This document shows positions 20,263 through 33,237 of a stretch of 64,000 nucleotides of DNA, in pieces; positions within the stretch are counted from its first letter, which is position 1, and each line of letters begins with the position of its first letter. The notes below the pieces were generated by a model, which saw nothing but the letters and a program-made list of their open reading frames with translations, had not been told where the DNA came from and did not search any database. The stretch is from Paratinospora sagittata (lineage: Eukaryota > Streptophyta > Magnoliopsida > Ranunculales > Menispermaceae). The translations under genes and the position numbers were made by a program. The stretch covers positions 15,428,866-15,492,865 of the forward strand of contig CM069611.1 in assembly GCA_035771175.1 (NCBI GenBank). Reading direction: 5' to 3'.

Positions 20263-22992
20263 TGTAACCCAAAAAAAAAAAAGATTTCAAACATGATCCG
20301 GAAATCTCGCCGACATCTCGCTGACATGTCGCCTGAAATCTCGCCGAGATCTCGTCAAAATTTCGCCGACATCTTGGCTAAAATCTCGCTCTCGCTCTCT
20401 CTAAAACCAAACGCGCAAGTCTCTTCCTCTCGAAACCCTCTCTCTCCCTTCTCATCTTTCCGCTGCAACTCCGCCACGGATCTCGCCGCCGCCGCCCTCT
20501 CTTCTCTTCGCCGCCACTGATCTCGCCGCCGCCGCTCTCTTTCTTCACTTCTCTTCTCATCTCGCCGCTGCAACCTCCGCCATCCGCCACTGATATCATC
20601 TCGCCGCCGCCCTTTCTCTCTCTCTTCTCCGCCATCCGCCATTCCCCTGCCCTCACCTCGCCTTCGATCTCTCTCTCCTCCGATCTCTCGATATCTCTCT
20701 CTCTCGCTCCCGATCTCTCGCCCTCGTTCTCAAATTCTCTCTCTCTCTAAAACCAGCATACTCCACTCTCTCTCTTCCCTTTTCTCTCTCCCTCCCTTGT
20801 TTTTTATTTTTTTTACCAAGTGTTATTTTTTAAACGATGCAACTAAGTGTATTTCATTTTATTTATTTATTTTATTTTTATTTATTTTCTTTTCTTTTAA
20901 ACAACCAACAGGTTATATAATATATTTACATGTATCATACATTTTTTTTAACCAAGTGTTATTATTATTTTTTAAACATTGCAACTCAAGTGTTATTATT
21001 TTTTTAAGCAATCAAGATGTTATATAATATATTTATATGTATCATACATTTTTTTTAACTAAGTGTTATTATTATTTTTTAAACATTGCAACTCAAGTGT
21101 TATTATTTTTTTTAAGCAATCAAGATGTTATATAATATATTTATATGTATCATACATTTTTTTTAACCAAGTGTTATTATTATTTTTTTACATTGCAACT
21201 CAAGTATTATATTTTTTTTTAGCAATCAAGATGTTATATAATATATTTAAATACATTTTTTTAACCAAATGTTATTATTATTTTTTTAAACATTGCAACT
21301 CAAGTATTTTTTTTTTTAAGCAATCAAGATGTTATATAATATATTTATATACATTTTTTTTAACCCAGTGTTATTATTTTTTTTTAAACATTGCAACTCA
21401 AGTATTTTTTTTTTAAGCAATCAAGATGTTATATAATATATTTATATACATTTTTTTTAACCAAGTGTTATTATTTTTTTTAAGCAACCAAGATGTTATA
21501 TAATATATATATATATCATACATAAAATACCGCATATAATATATTAGATTATGGTATATCATATTTTACGTTTTTACTATCTAGATCATCATATTATATC
21601 GGGTGGAAGTTTATTAGCTAAGTTATATTATATGTATAATGTGACCACCATCATACAACATAGACATGTATGCACATTATATTAATATAATATAATACAA
21701 AACAAGTGATTTATGCATGGATAGGTTGATAACGGCCAACGTCGAGGAATCTCAACACTTTTGGAATTTAGCGATTCAGGTGGGGATGATTCTAGGCCTT
21801 CATAATATTTTATTTGATATATAGATAGGAATGTTAAATTAATTAGGCCCATAGTATTATTAGATTGCTTATGCATGCCTATTGTACATGATTATACGTA
21901 TGCAATGTTGTGATTGTTTAACCATGATGATATGTGTGTTGACATAATTTTTATTCTGATCAAATGATAATTGGATGCATGAAATTCATGTAGTAGTTGA
22001 ATTCATTTATAAATTATAATGTCTGATAATGAAATGTATGATTTGGAATATTGGCATAGTGAATGCGTGAACACTATTATAATTGACTTTGTGACATGAT
22101 ACCATGTGTAGTGGAGTTGAATATATTTTATGAATGCACTTAATATCGTGCTTATAGCATACGTATGGCGTGACATCACTAAAGAACACGATTAAGATAA
22201 TAATCACACATATAGGGCAGTTATTCTAAGGAATATCGCTAATGTTCTAATTTTCGGGCTGTGCCACCCTGAATTTGATTTTCCTAAAGGTACGTGATTT
22301 AGAACGTGATGAAATTCTCGACTCAAACAATCTAATGTTGCAACGATTAATGTGTGAAACTTGTTTGTAATGTTCTTGTGTATGTTTCACAATAAAATAT
22401 TGTGAATTGTTTAGATGACCCACTGAACTTTCAAGCTCACCCCTATTTTTCTACATGCAGGTACTTAGAAAATAAGATCGCAAGTTCGTGACGTAGTTCA
22501 GCGTAGTAGGGGTGGGTTTAATTAATTAATTAGCATTGTGGTGATAGGACTGAACATTTTATTTAATTTTTAAAGGTTTATTATTTAAACGAATTGTATT
22601 GATAATTGAAATTTAATGATTATTATTACGGTCAGTAAAGACCCTGTGATTTATTTCATGTGTGAATGCCTTGGAATAGAATTCATTAATTCTATTTGAT
22701 GATTGTATTTTAATGTTGTGTCCATAATGGATGGGCAAGGACAAATACTATCGTTTGAAGATAACGATTGTATGAAGAATTTAAGGTGTTCGTGTATCTT
22801 AACCTGTAAGTTGATTAGGAGAATATAAACTCATAGTTTTGCAAACTTTATTATTTATAAAATGGTTATGGGTTAAGATAGACGGATACGAGTAACGTAT
22901 CGATTTTCAGTGATATTTTATATAAAAGTAAAATATTCATTATCTTACAAAAAAAAAATAAAAAATTTAGTTTTGAAAATCGGGGTGTTACA
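20263..22992 (+). repeat. right LTR (2730 bp) of gypsy element 1
   Basis: It starts TGTAACCC, ends GGGGTGTTACA and matches 11299-14035. It contains the same CT-rich tract (about 20380-20800), the about 105-bp minisatellite (about 20930-21500) and a short TA run. It joins ABCC copy B at 22993 with no TSD visible. Confidence 0.88.
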
Positions 22993-24335
22993 TTCTAATA
23001 CTAACGAAACATTAGCGACTGACACATGTTACCATGCATACTTAATACTGAGGCTTAAATGTCATGCTCCACCCAGTATGCTTACAAATTCATAGTTTTT
23101 TTTTTTTTTTTGCTTTCTAGCTACTAGACCACAATTGTTAAATTGGATGGTGGATAAGCACCCAACAACCTTCTTCTAAGCCCAGTTTTTCTGAAAAGCC
23201 AAACCAAGTTTTGTTATATTCACTTATAAGATTTTCATAATGTTTTTTATGAGTAATGAAGCCATAATTCATGCATACTCTTTATCCATCTGGGTACTCA
23301 TGTCATGGTGCCATCTTTGGCATTTGTAAATTGTAGGCATCTTTAGATCTGAGTGTGTTGGACTATGACATACCATACTCCTTCTCTTTTGCAATTGCTG
23401 GTGCAATTGATATAATAGGAACCATAACTGTCATGGCTTCTACTACATAGCAAGTCTTTCCTATTGCTATTTTGGCCATGCTAGGCGTTAAATATGCTCA
23501 GGTTTATACCTAACTTAGTTTGTGTTCATGAACTTCATCAACAGTGGCACAACTTGATTTACTTGTTTCATTTTTTATTTTTTTGAAAGAAATACTACTT
23601 AGCTACGACAAGGGAGCTAATTAGGATAAATGGTACAACTAAGGCTCTAGTTATGAACTATGAATCTAAGACATCACTTGGGTTTGTCGCTATAAGAGCT
23701 TTCTCGATGAAGGATAGGTTCTTCCAAAACGACCTAAAGCTCATTGACATAGATGCAACACTTTTATTCCATTCTAATGTTGCCATTGAGTGGTTAATTT
23801 TAAGAGTTGAAGCACTTCAGAATGTAATATTGTTCACAGTAGCTCTTCTCCTTGTTTTGCCTCCTCAGGGTGTTGTCCCCACAGGTATGTGACTAGTTTT
23901 TACTACATGCATAGTTTCCTTAACTTGAAATATCATATAATAAATATAACATCACTTTATTGTTGCAGGTTTTGTGGGGCTCTCTTTATCTTATGCCCTC
24001 TCTCTAACTGCTACCTCAGTGTTTATGACTCGATGGTACTGTAACTTAGCCAACCACATCATTTTTGTTGAATGTATAAAAAATTCATGAACATCCAACA
24101 GGAATCTCCAAAAACTTTGAATGACAAGAGGCCACCAGCTTCATGGCCTTCCCAGGGAAGGATAAACTTGCAGGATCTTAAGGTAAGGGTGTCTAAATAG
24201 CCCAAGGGTTACCAATTTCAGTACCATCATCTGGAAAGAGTAGGTATATTTATAATTTTAACCAATATTACATTTTCTTTAAAATTATGTGAATATATCT
24301 AGTTATGTTCATATATCATAAAGTTTGAGGTATAT
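22993..24335 (+). pseudogene. ABCC TMD2 segment, duplicated copy B
   Basis: Counterpart of 6676-8008 with the same exons and introns. It keeps a longer open stretch at the [20 protein letters not shown] exon (about 23800-23870), where copy A has lost bases. It runs without a break into the downstream NBD2 region at 24336, so copy B keeps the original right-hand linkage and copy A the left-hand one. Confidence 0.87.
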
Positions 24336-25290
24336 GTCAACCAACACATTATTTCTTGTCTGCTTGGCGACTGTACCTACACAATCATTAACTTAAACAA
24401 TCAGTGGTATCACCAGGTCATGTTGAATTTTTAAGTCACAATCTCCCTTGTTGTCTGATTCTCTTATTTTCATATTAAATACCAGCCCAATGCCCTAGTT
24501 CTTAATGGAATCGCATGCACCTTCAAAGAAGCGACTAGAGTTGGAGTAGTTGGAAGAACTGGAAGTGGAAAGACTACACTTATAAGTGCCTTATTTCGTC
24601 TAGTAAAGCCCACAAGTGGAGCAATTCTTATTGATGGACTAGACATTTGCTCAGTGGATCTAAGAGATTTAAGATTGAAGCTTAGCATCATTCCTCAAGA
24701 ACCAACTCTCTTTAGAGGCATTATTCGAACTAATTTGGACCCTTTAGGTCTTTACTCTGACCAAGAAATTTGGGACGTAAGCTTGCAATATTTTTATATC
24801 CAAAGTGTTAATATCATGCGAATGAATTAGTTAAAAACATGAAGTGACAAAATTACTTTGTATTTCATGCTATGTGTCAACATTTCATGCTTTAGAGAAA
24901 TGCCAATTAAAGGCTACAATTTGTAGTCTTCCAAACCTTCTAGATTCACATGGTGAGTTCATTCTTGAATTTAGACTAGAGACTGTGCAAAAGAACTCTT
25001 AAGTACTCAACAATTTACACATCTTTTCTCACCATATTATTTGGTGAACAATAAGTGATGAAGGTAAAATTGGAGTGCCAGCCAGTGCCAACTATTTTGC
25101 CTAGGAAGAGTGCTCCTTAAAAGAAATAAAATTCAGTACTGGATGAAGCAACTGCATCCATTGATTCAACCACAAATGCTACACTACAAAAAGTGATTAG
25201 GCAGGAATTCTCAAACTGCACAGTCATAACAATAGCTCACAGAGTTCTGACAGTTGTAGATAGTGACATGGTCATGATCCTCTCATACGG
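24336..25290 (+). pseudogene. ABC transporter C family pseudogene, second half: NBD2
   Basis: An exon at about 24476-24776 encodes [11 protein letters not shown], the Walker [10 protein letters not shown], and [12 protein letters not shown], ending at a GT donor. A short exon piece lies near 24895-24955. The signature region (about 25070-25130) reads SASQCQ where the family has SxGQRQ. Walker B and D-loop follow as [11 protein letters not shown] after a one-base disruption, then [14 protein letters not shown]. The final exon of plant ABCCs is not recognised after 25290. With the first half it would have made a full TMD-NBD-TMD-NBD transporter of about 1,400-1,500 residues; now dead. Confidence 0.87.
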
Positions 25291-25777
25291 TAATCTATTT
25301 CTTATGGCTATCATTTTTTTCTTGCCCATCTATTGAGAATAAATACTAACTTATAAAACATCAATGTATTGGTATGTAGGTAATGTAAGATAGAATTTAT
25401 AGATATGAAGACATTTAGATAACATCCAAGTGAACATAAATATATAAAAATGTTACAAAGATAAAAATTGTCTTTTCTACAAGGAAATATGTTTAGGAAT
25501 AGGAAAAGATATAGAAGAGATCAAATCACAACAAACAAAGGATAACCAAGTTTGTTTCTAGCGTCAGAACCATGAGATCTATCATAGGAGATCAACTCCA
25601 CCCAAGTTGTCAACCATTAAATTAGCTTCCCTCCAGAAGTTGTGTGGGGAACATCTTTCGTTGCACATCCCACCTCACAAGGACCCTAAAACCACCAAAT
25701 CACTCCAACACTCAGAATAGGGCAAGAACTTTGCTAAATTCATTTCGAAGAAAACAACTATGTTGTTTCATTCCAAG
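25291..25777. other. non-coding, 3' flank of the ABCC pseudogene
   Basis: AT-rich; no domain or repeat boundary recognised. It could contain the degraded last exon and 3' UTR. Confidence 0.4.
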
Positions 25778-25793
25778 CTACCTTAGATCAAAA

Positions 25794-26790
25794 CCTTTTT
25801 TTTTAGAGGAAACAAAGCATAATATTATTAAAAAGGAAGCAAATATCATACAAGAGCATCATGAATGCTCCAAGAGCAACAGAACACAAGCTAACAACAC
25901 CAACAAAACAAAAAAACCAACAAAACAACCCTTACTACATAGCCAAGAAAAAACAGAAGAAGGCCACACATATCCCGCCCAATTTCTAACCCAATCCACA
26001 ATAGAAAAACCTCCTGACATGTTTGGAGAAGAAACCCATCTTGCCGCCAACAACCTAATATCTTCCACCGCCACATCAGTGTTACAAGAGGTATTCTTAA
26101 AGATCCTCTTATTCCTTTCAATCCATATACTCCAAAGGGATGCAAAAACTGCAATCCTAACAACATTGATCACCCTTGCATTCTGCTGAGAGAAATGAGC
26201 GAGAAAAAGACAGTCGTCAAGTGACGAAGGTGCTCGAAAAATAGTGGGCCAAAAGTTCTCCCAACTCTTCCAAATGACCTTAGCAAACTCGCAAGACACA
26301 AAATAGATGATCAACATCTTCACACTCCTGTAAGCACAAAACTCAACCATTTGGAGACATGCAAATGTTGCGAAATCTCCTCTACAGAATGTCCAATGTC
26401 GGAAGTCTCCCGTAAAAGATAAGCCACCCAAAGAACTTTACCTTAGGAGGAATTTTAGCACTCGAAAGGAGGGAAAGGAAATATAAAGATGGAATCGAAA
26501 CATCATCAATCAAGAAGGAAAGGAAGGACTTGACCGTGGAGGAACCGGAATTCTCAAGAGACCAAGAAAGTTTATCAAGGCTATTCAAAATATGGACATG
26601 TTGAAGCAACGAAAGAAGCTGGTCGAAATCTGATAGGGCACGAGAAAGATGGAGGTTCCAAGGATGGATGGAATGAGGTAAAGTAGACACGAAGGAAGCA
26701 ATTGGATGATTATGGAGGCGAGACATATGGAAAAGTCTAGGGGAAAGAGAAGAAAGTGGAGATGAGGCTATCCAACTATCTTCCCATAAT
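25794..26790 (-). mobile_element. 5'-truncated LINE (L1-type) with 16-bp TSD
   Basis: Flanked by the 16-bp direct repeat CTACCTTAGATCAAAA at 25778-25793 and 26791-26806, with a T run at the left junction equal to a poly-A tail on the minus strand. Minus-strand reading gives the zinc-binding RT C-terminal region of plant LINEs (IPPKVKFFGWL; FAKVIWKSWENFW; IWSIWIERNKRIFKN), split over two frames (26382-26726 and 25859-26431). Only the end of ORF2 and the 3' UTR were inserted. Confidence 0.9.
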
Positions 26791-26806
26791 CTACCTTAGA
26801 TCAAAA

Positions 26807-27539
26807 ACTTCAAGTACACCCAATTCATGAATAAAATTCTAAAAGACATGAAATAGTAACTTTTGCTCGTAACCTACTGACTAGGCTGCTTCAACTCCAT
26901 TCCTTCCTTGCAAGGAAAAACTTATAGAATGAGCTAAATATAAATATCCCAGTAGTTCTTTTTCTCAATCATTACTCTAAGTCATAATACAAGCTTCATG
27001 TTGAAACAACAAAAGACATACTCATATTTACAACATGCCTCATTACATATAAAAACTCACAAGCTAATCATTCATAATTAAATGCATAGACAATCCGATT
27101 CAAGCTTCTCTTACTATTATTTAGTACGTACAAAATGAATGATGCACAAATATAACAAGAATTTACATGACATTTAACTACAAAATGAATGCAACAAACT
27201 ATTAATAGATGGTGTATGATGCAGTAGAGTAAGGATAAAGGGAGGGACAAAAGAGCATGTCATTTTTTCTCATTGTTCTTTCACTTTCTCATTTTTGTTC
27301 TCTTTCTCCCAAGGTTTTTTTTGCTTAGATTCTACTTAAGAACAAAAGGGGTGGTGTTGCTATGAAAAGTGAACTTCCATGGCCTAGTGTTGTGTCAATG
27401 TGTGCATATACCCAAAAAGCTATTCTTTTGTTGATTCTGGTACTGCAATATGAGTTTTGGAGGTGACTTCCTTTTTTGGTGTACTTGTTTTCCCCTTGTA
27501 AAGCCGTAAGGACTAGCTTTTTATTAGGTTCAAAAAAAC
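26807..27539. other. non-coding, no recognised gene
   Basis: AT-rich. From about 27310 the minus strand may still carry degraded gypsy sequence continuing from the gag remnant to the right, but no domain can be read. Confidence 0.4.
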
Positions 27540-28642
27540 TTTCTATCACCTCGTCGTCGACTCAAGCAATTGTCGTTGTCTTACTAAGATCTTTCCACCA
27601 CTTAGGTCTCAATTCTGGATGCAACTTTTAGCAACCTTCTTTCGAGTGTCGATCAGTTTTGCAGTTGTCACAATACTGCTTCTCTTTATGTGCCACAACA
27701 TGAGTTTTCTTGCCCTCTTTTTAAAACCCATTCTCACGAGCATTTTTCTTACCAAAAATTTCTTGAGATTGTTCAAGCTTCTTGTTGTTATGAGGACAAG
27801 TCTTCATCTCAAGATCCATAGCTTTTTTGGAAGCATCATCAATGTCTATAATAGGAAATAAAGCTAGTTATGTTCGAAGGATAGAAAATAATCCTCCTTC
27901 GTATTTATCTACGACTTAAAGATCTCATAAATTTACATTCAGTGCTACCATTTATTTTCTAAACTCAAATGTATAAACCTGCATGCTCTACCCTGTTACT
28001 TGAAGCAAAAAATGCCAACGTTCTCGTAGTCGTTCTCTGTAGCTAATAGGGTAGAACTAATTTTTGACCGCCGTTGCAAATTTAGCACAAATACGGACAA
28101 GAGGCTCATTGTTGAGGGCCAAACATGTGATGTGCACTTCCCACCATGTGAGAGCATGTCTTCCAAGCCTTAGCAAAACTCCACTTTTTGTGCTTTTGTT
28201 ACATTTTGGTGTTGAAGTAGATCTCTAGGGACTTTAACCACCCATCCAGTTTCTCTGGATCTAGCTCTCTACTTTATAATGGAATTTCGATCTTCATTTC
28301 CATTTTGAATGGAGTATTGCCAACGAGGCCTCTACTTGACTTTGGATGTTAGATGATGCTACCTCAGGTGTTTCTAATGGTTGATGGTTCTTTGAAGCTA
28401 AAACGGTGGCCTTGGATGATCTCCATTATCATCTTCATATTTTTTTTTCATCTTTTGCATGTCTTCTACCAGTTTTTAGACAAACATTCCCACTAGCTCC
28501 TGGGAAGTTGACATTGTTATCTTCTTCTATTTTTGCCAATTTCAGGATCAGTTGGAATAACCTCTTCCCCCTTGAATCGAAGCCCTTGCATTCAAAAAAC
28601 TCAAACCAGAAAAAAATATGAAAAATAATTTAGCCCAAACAA
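27540..28642 (-). pseudogene. degraded gypsy Gag, minus strand
   Basis: Read on the minus strand from the primer site: an Asp/Glu/Lys-rich start (about 28500-28400), then a gag core fragment ELDPEKLDGWLKSLEIYF (about 28260-28210), later IDDASKKAMDLEMK (about 27850), and a CCHC knuckle YCDNCKTDRHSKEGC followed by KLHPELRPKW (about 27690-27590). Many stops and frameshifts interrupt. This knuckle context is typical of a gypsy lineage different from the two large elements here. Protease and pol are not readable further left. Confidence 0.72.
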
Positions 28643-28656
28643 GGCTTCGATACCAA
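28643..28656 (-). other. degenerate primer binding site
   Basis: The minus strand reads TTGGTATCGAAGCC, close to the usual TGGTATCAGAGC, between the gag remnant and the LTR. Confidence 0.6.
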
Positions 28657-28697
28657 TAAATTTTAAAAAATACTAATAGCAAAAAAAAATTAAAATT

Positions 28698-29421
28698 TGT
28701 AGGAATATAAAAATACAAAGAATTAAAGAAAAAGACAAGAATTGTTTTTTACACGGTAAAATCCCATAGTGGGAAAACATCCACGGCCCCGTATAGCATT
28801 AAAAATCCATTATAGGGAGAAATTTTTACAAAAAAAATTATCGATTTTAGGAATATGCCTCGATATCATAATCGCCCTTTACAGCTTTTTCCTCCGTCTT
28901 CTACTCTATTTTTTTAGCAATTTTTTCCTTTGCTATTTTTTCCTCTAAATATAAATCACTACGGAACCCCTTTATTACATAAGGTAAGAAAAATGAGTCC
29001 TAGCTCCCACATTGAGAAGTGGTAGAGATAAGAGTAGGATAGGAAAGTAGTGGTTGAGAGGAATTGGGAGAGTGATTCGGACTCCACTTTTTTTTTTCTT
29101 TACTTCTTATGGTTGTTAAATGGGTCCCACAGAGATGGATCACTACTTAGCCCTTGACTTAATAGGCTAAGCATTACTGAATATTGGGCCATGATCAAGC
29201 TATTAGTTTGGGCCTTGGACTTCATTAAAGTATAGCCCATTTATTACTTATGGTCTATGTATGTGTAATGCTAATTTAGCCCCATCACATGTATATGTAG
29301 CTTCCTTTTTTATTAGGGCATAGTCCCATCACATTAGTTGGGCCCAGTCATTATGAGGTCCATTTGTCATGGTTTATGGTATTAGGGCATGGTCGATGAC
29401 TCCATATGACTAATCATAACA
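28698..29421 (-). repeat. LTR (about 724 bp) of the degraded gypsy element
   Basis: On the minus strand it begins TGTTATGATTAG (29421) and ends near CCTACA (28698), 5' of the primer site. The outer end is well defined by TG/CA; the inner end is uncertain by some tens of bases. No TSD is visible because the other end of the element is lost. Confidence 0.62.
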
Positions 29422-31450
29422 GGTCTCTCCGTTCAATCGAACAAAGCATGCACGTGCACGGTGGGTTTGGAATTGTATTTCCGTTGCAGTAAATAAAAGT
29501 TTGAAAATAATATTAAGTATTTACCGTGAAGTCAAGTAGTAGTGATGGATATCCATATTGCATGAATTGAACATTAGTAATTACTAACTAGCTCAGGTAC
29601 TTAAGCTACATCTATTTATAATAGGAGTTTTTCTTTTAATAATGCTAAAAATACGTTTGGTGTTAACCCTATTTTTTTATGCTAATACCCAGTTTTCGTT
29701 AAATGTTGCAAAATACACATATATCCTTAAAATATTTAAAGAAACTGGGTGCCACAGCGCCAAAAATGGGTTGGCTATATCAAACATTTTTCTTTTCCTT
29801 TATTTAATATATTAAAAAAAAAAATTAGATTATTTCTCTTCCTCGTTAGAACTCCGTTTTTATGTGATGACTTAGGGCATCCTTTTCATTATGTACAAAA
29901 ACAATTTTTTTTTTTTATTATTATGTTGAGAACTCAAAAAAACAAAGTTAAAAAGACCTAGTGGAATAAAACAGACCAATCACCTGGTTCACCAAGCCAA
30001 TTGATATACGTGATTTAAAGTATTATTCAACCCAGATAAAGACAAGATGTTTTGCCTTATACAATCTAACTTGTAAAGGGGATCTGCATCTGGCCACTTA
30101 AATATCAATACGTAACATCCATCTTCTTCTATGTACATATAAACCACTAGCTTCAAAACACGTTCAATTTGCAGCCAGTTTCTTGTCCGTCAGAGAATAT
30201 ATATTTATAAGCTTTACCATGGAATTATATTCAGTGGATGATGTGAAATAGAATTCGGCAACGTCACTGCTGATGATTTTATAATGCCAATAAAACATCG
30301 TGCTCAACATTGATTCTGTCGTGATCGTGATTGAGACGCCTGAAATAATTGTATTAAATTGGAAAAAGTGAAAAAGATGAGGACGGTGATGAGTCGCCGA
30401 ACAAGAATAACAGTTGAACTCAATAATTAAACAAGAATAACAATCTCACCTGGTCCCATATACTTCAATTATCTGCTCAATTACTAAACAACTCTTATAA
30501 AGTATTGTAGCTCTCAACCCAAAGAAGGAATTTTTGACGATAAGTAATCTAAAGTGAGACCCACTTGTTTGATTATTTAAGGTATAATCATGCCTGAAAG
30601 ATGGTGGACACTTGTGAGCATGAGGAGTTTTACGTACGTACAACCATGAATTCTTTTTAAGAACCATTCACCCATGAATCTCAACCATATATATATAAGA
30701 CTTATCTATGCTATTATAATGAAAAAAATACTTGCAACTTTACGTGACGAGGCATTCTTTTGCCATTATCCCAACAATACCCTTCCTTTTACTTTTTCAA
30801 AATTTTGAATTCCACCAACTTATAACACTAATAAAAGGATAGTTTCACAATTTAAGATTTTATTTCAAGTGCATATTCTCACTCATTTGCAATTCAGGCA
30901 ATTCAAATCTCTTTTGAGTCTCAGATTCTCACTTACTTGTAGTTCATGCAATCCTGGTAACCCAAGTATTGAGTTTCATTAATTGCATTTTGAAAAACTA
31001 ACACAGTCAAATTTTGTTTCATATTAAGTATTGATTTTCTTTATTAATAGCTAATAAGGCATTTTCGCAAGAGTGATGACACCCAAAATGTGTCCAAAGT
31101 GTATATCACTTTTGTACATTATTAGATTTTCTTGAATTATGCGTCAGTACATTATTCGAGACAATTCAATAATGCATAATAGTGATGTACACATTAGATG
31201 TCACTTTAACATTTTCCTTTTCACAAATAAATAGCGAGCAAGACTTCCAATCTAAACATAACACTACTTGAAACTTGCATAGAGCTTTGAAGAATGAGCT
31301 GAAATGCTCCCGCTTTATACATAGAGAGACTCCAAGAATTTACGGTCACCATATTGCATTTTTGTAAAAAAAAAAAAAAAAACTTACAAATATTTTTTTT
31401 TTCACGTGCAACGCACGTGCACCTTGACTAATTGGGGTGTGTGTGTATGA

Positions 31451-31451
<1 letters not shown>
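29422..31451. other. 2-kb non-coding stretch
   Basis: AT-rich intergenic-looking sequence without domains, LTR ends or RNA genes that I recognise. It contains a small perfect hairpin at 31403-31419 (listed separately). Confidence 0.45.
31403..31419. repeat. perfect hairpin CACGTGC-aac-GCACGTG
   Basis: Seven-base arms with a three-base loop, each holding a CACGTG (G-box) hexamer, directly after a T run. A similar T-run plus hairpin ends many short plant repeats, so this may be a transposon tail rather than a regulatory site. Confidence 0.6.

Positions 31452-31508
<57 letters not shown>
31452..31508. repeat. TA microsatellite (about 28 units)
   Basis: Uninterrupted TA run preceded by a short GT run. 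Confidence 0.95.
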
Positions 31509-31512
<4 letters not shown>

Positions 31513-32643
31513 TTATTTATTTCTTATTTAACCAAGTACAAGTCCTTTGCCAGTGGTGACCGTTAAAAATAGAGGAATCAAGTACAAACTTTTAGCACCA
31601 AAATAACATATATCATTACAAGATTTTAGCTACAAGTAAGTATAAAATTTTGTAGTTAATTCTCCTATTTTTATAGGAAATGATACTACAACAACAAAAG
31701 CAATAGAAAAGGCTGTTATCCTTTCTCATTAGAATCATTGTATCAATCATTCTAGGCCATGCTTCAATTGAAATTATTTGCCTAGAATAGGAAAATGAAT
31801 GTATGTTGTTGCTTGAATGATTTCTATGAAATTTAGCATATATTCAACACGTTTATACTTTGATATTCATCATGTATATCTTCACATGTCTAAACTATGG
31901 AAAGTTTATATTTTTCCATCTCACATCCCATTGATGTTGCTCTTTAATATTACATTTTGTATGCATCAATTGATTGTGATTTTTGATATCTAATAGATGC
32001 CATGTACTTTAACCTATACACTTTGCATCTTGTTAGAATCATCATAGCTAGACCTTGCTTAATCATAAATTATTTTTGCCTATGTTATAAGTATGATGTG
32101 CTTGTTTATTTACAAATTTTAAGCATACTATGTGTTTGGTTTAGTTTAATTATCAACTTTATACTTATGCCAAGCACCAGGAAAACGATTGCCCACGATT
32201 AAAAAGTCTATGAATTCATCTTTCGGAAATTCTTTCTCATTCCCTCTGACTAGTAATTCTCGGTTATGTTATTATTTTAAATATTTTAGCCTATGAATTA
32301 GTTAAACTATTTCTCTATGTGCTTAAAAATAAGATTTGTTTCTCACGTGACTACCAATATATTAGACCTTATACATTCTCACGTACCTAACTATGACACG
32401 TTGTCATAAATCATTTTGAGGGTGAATGTACAAAGTAAGGGGGAGTCTCCATGTAAGGGAGAGCTTTGCTATTCTACTAAGTCACAAGGGGAGATCCTAG
32501 TCTCTTTTCTTCACTTTTTGATGATATCAAAGGGGGAGAAGAAAAATAAGAGGAATTCATGGGGAAAAGAAATTTACATTAAATTTTTTTGCTTAAGCGT
32601 TTAATTTTTTCGATTTGTTTGTCATCATAAAAAAGGGGGAAAT
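31509..32643 (+). mobile_element. probable 3' non-coding end of a SIRE-like copia element
   Basis: Several purine tracts of the AAGGGGGAG type occur (about 32436, 32484, 32529), and the last one (AAAAAAGGGGGAAAT, 32629-32643) touches the LTR start at 32644. Repeated GGGGGAG tracts before the 3' LTR are typical of SIRE/Maximus copia elements. No pol domain is left; the left limit is not defined. Confidence 0.55.
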
Positions 32644-33237
32644 TGTTAACCTATACGGTTCATCACTTAGCTCGTCCCTAAATATATTGTGCTAAAGTAT
32701 ATTTTGATGATCACAAACAAAATACTTTTCGGTGCTAAACGTGCGTTTATCAAAAACTTATCTCAGCACCTAAGGAAAAGCAAAAAGCCAAGGAACGACT
32801 CGATCAAGGAACTCAAGATCACATCCATCGGTCAAGTTTGTTTCAATCAAAAGGACTTCAACGCGCACATCCTGATTTCAAGATCACTTCACTCAAAGAT
32901 TCGATCAAGCTTCAAGTCTTCATTTTTTGATCAATATTCAAGTCATTCAACTTTAACGAGTTGTCAACATTGAAGATCTCAAAATAAAGAGTTTGATTTA
33001 AAGATTATGAGAAAATGAGAAATACACTGTATTTAAGGTATATCTTTCTCTGATCGTTATTGCTCAAACGTTTTCCAAAACCATGCACAAATCACTTGCA
33101 TACTTGCATGTTTTGATCATACATTTTATGGTATTTCAAATGATTTAATTTTCTACATTTAATTTGAAATTTTTCGAGTTTTTATTCGCATCTATCGTGC
33201 ATTTAATCGCTAGTCAAAACTGTTTTTAAAGAGTCTT

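Larger units (their letters stand above)
8009..22992. mobile_element. 15-kb composite insertion in the ABCC pseudogene
   Basis: Both ends are the same gypsy LTR terminus in opposite orientation: TGTAACACCCC at 8009 and GGGGTGTTACA ending at 22992. The flanks are the two copies of the 1.33-kb ABCC segment. Inside, in order: inverted LTR end, copia LTR pieces, a DUF547 gene fragment, unrecognised sequence, LORELEI-like exon, LTR, gypsy internal region, LTR stub, LORELEI-like exon again, LTR. No 5-bp TSD is visible at the outer ends (TATAT on the left, TTCTA on the right). This is therefore not a single clean retrotransposon integration. Confidence 0.75.

Noticed and set aside
6676..24335. Ordinary target-site duplication for the 15-kb insertion
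   Set aside because: 1.33 kb is far beyond the 5 bp made by LTR integrases, and the block has two equal LTR termini rather than one of each.
31403..31419. G-box pair as a gene promoter element
   Set aside because: No gene lies near it, and the T run plus hairpin looks like a repeat tail.
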